A stretch of DNA of 64,000 nucleotides, taken from contig WPIO01000050.1 in NCBI GenBank assembly GCA_009760855.2, positions 2,925,001 to 2,989,000 on the forward strand, read 5' to 3'. The notes below the pieces were generated by a model that saw only the letters and a list, made by a program, of their open reading frames with translations, searched no databases and had not been told where the DNA came from. Below, in pieces: positions 58,400 through 64,000 of this stretch. Source of the DNA: Cristatella mucedo. Taxonomy: Eukaryota > Bryozoa > Phylactolaemata > Cristatellidae. The stretch's first letter is position 1; the number at the start of each line of letters is the position of its first letter. Both the position numbers and the translations under genes were made by a program.

Positions 58400-58984
58400 G
58401 CTAATGGCTACTGTTATTTTCGTAGAGTCACGTAACGATGACAATTGCATTACTCTTTCCTCTAATAAATTGTTATGCGCAATTATTTTTGATAAATTAA
58501 GGTTTCATCGACCCGCATTAGTGCAGCTCGCTCGCGGCGACTTTCGCTCCGGCAGTACATCGATTGCTTGCGACTATTTCTATGGTGAAGATTAAACTTG
58601 AACTTGAAAGGCGGCTTCCTTTATTGGTGCGATGCGGCTGATAGCACGTATCGATCTTTCGACAGCTGAAGTAGAAGGTTTCCGCTCTAACAAACATCTT
58701 AATTCCTAATAATTCCCTACGGAACTTGTTCCGACCATGTGTGAATTAGGGAATATGTGCTAATGCCAAGGATTTCGTGAGGCAGCACAGGGGCCGCGCA
58801 GCATTCGAACGCGCTAACCTCGATAGTACGAACACCCTAAAAGTACGTTGATGTGGCTGCCAAAAGTTTGAAATGTCTGCCATTAGTCTACGCCTAACCA
58901 GCTGTCTGTTGAGAATGTTGAGACTGCTATGAAGTCACTAGTTACGTGTGCTGAGGAAGTTGGCAGGATAAAAGTAGCTATTGC
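58400..58984. other. Unassigned
   Basis: Nothing recognised. Confidence 0.3.
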
Positions 58985-59265
<281 letters not shown>

Positions 59266-60029
59266 GCATACTGTTAATTTATTACAGAATTTTTAAGGGC
59301 GATGAGGCGTGAGGCGAACACTATAGCACAGACGAAGGCCACGGTTGAAGCTCGTGTGGCGAAATCAGGAAACTCAATATACGGCTCGAGGCGCCAGATT
59401 CTATGAATACACGAAAACATGGTAATGGCTGCCGATAGCGTGAATGTGCCGGGTGCCTTAACTGACCTTGACTGTCAATGTGAGAGGTCCTTTATCCTGT
59501 TTCGGAAGTAGCCACTGTGGAGACTTTGACTAGGTTGCACCTGGGTCCCACAAATAGCTGCGATCCATCCCCATTTCCAAAATAAGCAACGCGAAAATGC
59601 AGTCTCAATTCCACAATATAGACAGTGTGTGTTCTGCGTTTACACGCCAAATTTTGCGTTATTGCGCGTGGGCGTTCGCGTGCAAACGGCCTCCAACGGC
59701 CGAGCCCGGGCGAGCGGCCGAGCCCGGGCTAGCGGCCAAGCCCGGCACTTTCTAGCTGCGATCTTCCTGTTGTTATTAAAATAGACTGCTCGAGCCAGCG
59801 GTCTTCGAATCTTCCGCTCGCCGTTTCCCGCAGCTGCAACACGAGTGCCCTAGTTATTGGCTCCGATCACTAAGTCGTTCTCCACACTTCAATAATGCAA
59901 CACCGCAATGCTGCCAATCACATAAGTACGCTACACGCAAAACGCTAAGAACAATGTCAGATTAAGCGGATATGGCAGAAAAGCAGAGGCCAGAGCGACT
60001 AGATGTAATATTTGTAAAGTCGGGACTGC
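59266..60029. other. Unassigned
   Basis: Includes a short direct repeat of 'agcccgggcgagcggccg' type at 59700-59745. No gene recognised. Confidence 0.35.
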
Positions 60030-60985
60030 TTGAGACAATAATAATAATAACAATAATAATGCACTTGATAAAGCGCCGTCAGAGAATTTAATCTCTTTCT
60101 AGGCGCTTTACATTTGCTGCAAAGGGAAATACAATTGAATGGTGAGTAAAATCGTGCTTGAAAAACAAACAAAATGAATAATATGGTAAGGGTTGACATG
60201 CACAGGGTCAGCATGCAAATGTGGTTAGTGGCAGCATGCACAGTTTTAGCACGCATAAGCACATCAAGGATGAATCACAGCGACCCACTAGATGCTGTCC
60301 TAAATAGGTGCGTTTTTAAATTATTTTTAAGTGTGGTCAGGTCAGGAGATGTTCTGACGCAGGTCGGGAGGGAGTTCCAGGCTTTGGGAGCATACGAACT
60401 AAATGCACGGTCTCCAAAGGATTTGAGGTTTGTACAGGGTTTTTGTAGACTGTTGGATTCCGAAAAGCGAGTGGTACGATGCTTGGCCTGATGGGGTAGA
60501 TTATCTGACAGATAGGCTGGAGCCATAGAATGAAGGGACCTAAAAGTGAGCGACAAAACCTTGAAGTCAATCCGTTGCTTGACTGGTAACCAGTGCAGGT
60601 CGGCGAGAAGTGGAGTAATGTGGCAACTGCGACGCTCACGACAGAAAAGCCTAGCTGCAGAGTTTTGCACCAGCTGCAATCGCCTGATCGCACATGCTGG
60701 TAGGCCAGTAAGCAGTGAGTTAAGAAGTCGAGACAGGATGTCACGAATGCATGGACCAACTTGGACGTGATATCCTTATCTAAACAAGCCCGAATTTTAG
60801 CAATGTTATGAAGCTGAAAATAGGCAGATTTGACTGTGGAGCTGATATGGTCGTCTAACGAGTGGTCGCTTTGGAATATGACACCTAGATGGGCAAACCC
60901 AGTGTGATTCAGAGATTGGAAAGGCTGACTCTCAAAATTGGCTCTGCCAGTATATCTCCAGTTGAATCAGCTCGAAATCTAGCGG
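60030..60985 (-). mobile_element. LINE-A copy with inverted 5' end
   Basis: 60030-60888 is a minus-strand copy from (ATT)n tail through a clean 134-residue C-terminal frame (60679-60275: CRERRSCHITPLLADLHWL). 60889-60985 is the next upstream LINE segment but in plus orientation (GKPSVIQRLERLTL, IGSASIS). The switch is at 'cctaga/tgggc'. This is the 5'-inversion structure known from twin priming in L1 elements. Confidence 0.85.
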
Positions 60986-61169
60986 CTGGGACGACCTCTC
61001 CGCGATCGCGGGGTTCTGGCTCATCATCCCTATCTCGGCACATCAGACTTCACACGACTTCCTTGACTTGCAGCTCTCAATAAAGGGTCGAGGAATGTCC
61101 ACCCGACCTCTGCCTCTACGTAGCACCGCATAAGTGGCTCGAAAGTTGAAAGTCGCTGTCATCTGCAGT

Positions 61170-61390
61170 AACCGATGCGAGGAAGTGAAGGAAGAAAGAA
61201 GTGAAGGAGGAAGCAAAAGAAGCGAAGGAAGGATGAAGCGAAGGAAGGAGGAAGCGAAGGAAGGAGGAAGTGAAGGAAGGAAGAATTGAAGGAAGGAAGA
61301 AGTGAAGGAGGAAGCGAAGGAAGCGAAGAAAGTGAAGGATGAAGCGAAGGAAGGATGAAGCGAAGGAAGAAGCGAAGCAACCGCCAACGT
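61170..61390. repeat. GAAGGA / GAAGCGAAG purine array
   Basis: About 220 bases of G/A-rich repeats with units such as 'gaaggaaggaggaagcgaag'. Confidence 0.93.
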
Positions 61391-62055
61391 AAGAAAGGGC
61401 TCCAGATATTTCTCTCCCAAGCGATTGATTTAAGCCGGCTGAGTTGAGTTTTTATAGATACCATTTACGCCATCAACTATTTATGAGCACGAGCAAGGGG
61501 AACGACGCCACGACATGCACAACGCAGCGCCACTCTGTTTGCGATCAGAACTGCTCGTGTCCTTAAACTAGGCGCAGAAAGTTTCGCGAAGCCGCAAATA
61601 TATATTCCAGTAGACCAAGTACTGCATGATACTGTATCTGTAGAATCAAGCAAATTCGTATCCATATGTGCATTAGTAGGACAACAGATTGTGAAACTGT
61701 TGCCCGAGCATAAGCCGATCTCCGGACTGCAGTGATAAAATATCTCGCCTACACGAGGCAAAAACGCGAACAACACATAAATGTCAAATTTAGGCACAGT
61801 TCATGTTGTCAGAAAAATGCAATGAGGCATGAGTGAGCGCGGGGACTCACTTTATCAGCCAATCATTCACAGACAGGGCACGATGGGTCACCGGTCAAGC
61901 GACGGGCCGACGGGTAGGCACCATCTGGCACTATAATGCTGTACTAGAAACATCTGTGGGTTAATTTGCTACACAGAGTATAGCAATTGGGAACAGGAAC
62001 ATTCCCGATTCGTGGCTGCACCTCAAATGTCTACATTTAAGCAGGTCACTGGTGA
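61391..62055. other. Unassigned
   Basis: Nothing recognised. Confidence 0.3.
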
Positions 62056-63885
62056 CTTCGTCCTGACGTTTATGGGCCAATCAAAGAAGACAACAAGTTT
62101 TTGGACCCTATTCACACTGTCGTGCTCCTACGTTGCATTGATCTGCTGCTGCCATGCATAACTAACATCATTAGTATGCCATTAACCTCAGGTCATGTAT
62201 CAGCACCTTTCAAAAAGCTGTAGTCAGGCCACTTCTCAAGAAAGCGACACTGAACCAAGAGAACTTGAGCAACAACCGCCCAGTCTCACTTCTACCATTC
62301 CTATCAAAGACACTGGAATGGGTCGTGGCAGACCAGCTGAACTCTTGTATTGAAACTTCAAACCTTGCAAGTAAGTTCCAGTCTGGTTTTAGAGCTAATC
62401 ACTCAACACAATCAGCATTGCTTAGGGTATACAACGACCTACTAAGGAATGCAGACATGGGTAGAGTGTCTCTGCTTGTTTTGCTTGATCTTTCGGCAGC
62501 TTTTGATACTATCGATCGCAAAGTTCTTCTAGAGCGCCTCTCGTCTCGCCTAGGCATCACTGGCACTGCTCTGTAATGGTTCAGGTCCTATCTCAGTGGG
62601 AGACTCTAGAGTGTTGACGTGAATGGACAAAGATAACCCGAGGTACATCTGAAATATGGACTACCTCAGGGCTCCGTGCTAGGTCCTGTTCGTTTCACGG
62701 TTTATACTCTCCCTCTTGCTGATGTGATTGCCTAGCACAATCTAGGCTTTCACTTCTATGCGGATGACACTCAGTTGTACCCTTGCTTTGATACCTCCCA
62801 GCCTTCGAGCACCTCGAATTCTCTCAACTCACTTGCTGCATGTATTGATGACATCCGCACATGGATGGCAGCAAATTTTCTAAAACTTAATAATATATAA
62901 AAATTACTTAATAGTTATGGGCAAACCCAGTGTGATTCAGATAATGGAAAAGCTGACGCTCAAAATTGGCTCTGCCAGCATATCTCTTGCTGAATCAGCT
63001 CGAAATCTAGGTGTCATGTTCCAAAGTGATCTCTTGTTAGACGACCGCATCAGCTCCACAGTCAAATCTGTCTACTTTCAGCTTCATAACATTGCTAAAA
63101 TTCGGGCTTGTTTAGATAAGGATACCACGTCTAAGTTGGTCCATGCATTTGTGACATCCCGTCTTGACTTCTGTAAATCACTGCTTGCTGGCCAACCGGC
63201 ATGGGCGATCAGGCGATTACAGCCGGTGCAAAACTCTGCAGCTAGGCTTGTCTGCCGTGAGCGTCGCAGTTGCCACATCACACCACTTCTCGCCGACCTG
63301 CACTGGCTACCAGTCAAGCAACGGATTGACTTCAAGGTTTTGTCGCTCACTTTTAGGTCAATCTCTTCTTTGGCTCCGGCCTATCTGTCAGATCTACTGC
63401 CCCACCAGGCCAAGCATCGTACTTTCCGGAATCCAATGGTTTACTAATACCTCGTACAAATCTTTCGGAATCCAATAGTTTACCAATACCTTGTACAAAC
63501 CTCAAATCCTTTCCATGTAGTGCATTTAGTTCGTATGCTCCTAAAGCCTGGAACTCCCTCCCGACTTCCGTCAGAACATTCCCTGACTTGACCACATTTA
63601 AAAAGAACTTAAAAGTACCTATTTAGAACAGCATTTAGTGGATCCCTGTGATTCGTCCTTTAACGTGCTTATGCGTGCTGACACTATGCATGCTGCCACT
63701 AACCACCCTTGCATGCTGACTCTGTGCATGTCACCCCTAACCATGTTATTCATGTTGTTTATCAAGCATTATATTACTCACCATTCAATCGCGTTTCCCT
63801 TTGCAGCAAATGTAAAGCGCCAAGAAAGAGATTGAGTTCTCTGAGGGCGCTTTATCAAGTGCATATTTATTATTATTATTAAACA
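62056..63885 (+). mobile_element. LINE-A copy, RT through tail
   Basis: Plus-strand copy. RT: NNRPVSLLPFLSKTLEWV, FQSGFRANHSTQSALLRVY, LLVLLDLSAAFDTIDRKVLL (62265-62573), then after a stop [13 protein letters not shown] and HFYADDTQLYPCFD (62650-62800). C-terminal frame 62917-63447: IRACLDKDTTSKLVHAFVTS, RLDFCKSLLAG, RRSCHITPLLADLHWLPVKQ. A duplicated word containing 'cggaatccaat...acctcgtacaaa' lies at 63428-63500. The tail hairpin is 63812-63862, then (ATT)n. Good reference copy for the family, still non-functional (stops near 62575, 62607, 62628 and 62735). Confidence 0.9.
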
Positions 63886-64000
63886 GACAGGAGTTGGGCA
63901 CTGCTTATTTTGGAAATGACAGGATCGAAATTAAACAGCGACGGGCCAATGGCTGGGCCAAACCATCGGAGGTCATTAGCATGAGAAAGTGCATGAGTAA

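Larger units (their letters stand above)
55800..58400. promoter_or_regulatory. CpG-rich island around the opsin A start
   Basis: CpG is dense and the sequence very GC-rich, in contrast to most of the window. The opsin A start codon (56358) lies inside, so this is the likely promoter side. Low-complexity GCC/GCG repeats contribute much of the CpG. No TATA box or transcription-factor site was identified. Confidence 0.4.

Noticed and set aside
57597-58450. Gly-rich and Pro-rich frames over 200 codons
   Set aside because: They run through the GGGGC repeats and the G run; no domain is present.

Overview
The window is animal nuclear DNA, probably from a marine invertebrate. The support is two spliced opsin genes with GT-AG introns, CR1/L2-like LINEs, tRNA-derived SINEs, a Mutator-like DNA transposon and very abundant microsatellites. 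I see no bacterial-style gene packing, no rRNA, no intact tRNA gene and no CRISPR. The phylum cannot be fixed from sequence alone. The (ATT)n-tailed LINE/SINE style and the opsin type would fit a lophotrochozoan or a deuterostome invertebrate.

The real protein-coding content is two head-to-tail opsin paralogues on the minus strand. Opsin A (56358 down to 35807) is complete: five coding exons at 56358-56211, 54444-54262, 49330-49223, 45920-45487 and 36151-35807. They join in phase into 405 codons plus a stop. The predicted protein has the disulfide cysteines, a Glu at the bovine-181 counterion site, CWTP in helix 6, the retinal-binding lysine and NPTLY in helix 7. Opsin B (from 19059 down, running off the left edge) has exons at 19059-18885, 7113-6931 and 4400-4293. 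Its exons 2 and 3 have exactly the same lengths (183 and 108 bp) and phases as those of opsin A. The exons for helices 4 to 7 must lie left of the window. Both proteins lack the acidic residue of the helix-3 (D/E)RY motif, with Ala-Arg-Phe in A and Ala-Arg-Tyr in B.

Almost everything else is repeat. LINE-A (my label) is a CR1/L2-like family whose roughly 70-base 3' tail can fold into a hairpin and ends in (ATT)n. More than 20 fragments lie on both strands, including nested copies, a 5'-inverted copy and a 3'-tail-only copy. LINE-B is a second family of the same type without the ATT tail. SINE-C is tRNA-headed without an ATT tail. SINE-D is tRNA-headed and carries a LINE-A-like 3' tail. A MULE with a FLYWCH zinc finger sits at about 27.0-28.95 kb; its transposase frame holds five premature stops but no frameshift.

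Layout: 0-19 kb is opsin B (exons 3, 2, 1) with introns full of repeats, including a 1 kb inverted duplication inside intron 1. 19-35.8 kb is the intergenic region with LINEs, the MULE and SINEs. 35.8-56.4 kb is opsin A. 55.8-58.4 kb is very GC- and CpG-rich around the opsin A start, ending in a 94-base G run. 58.4-64 kb is repeats.
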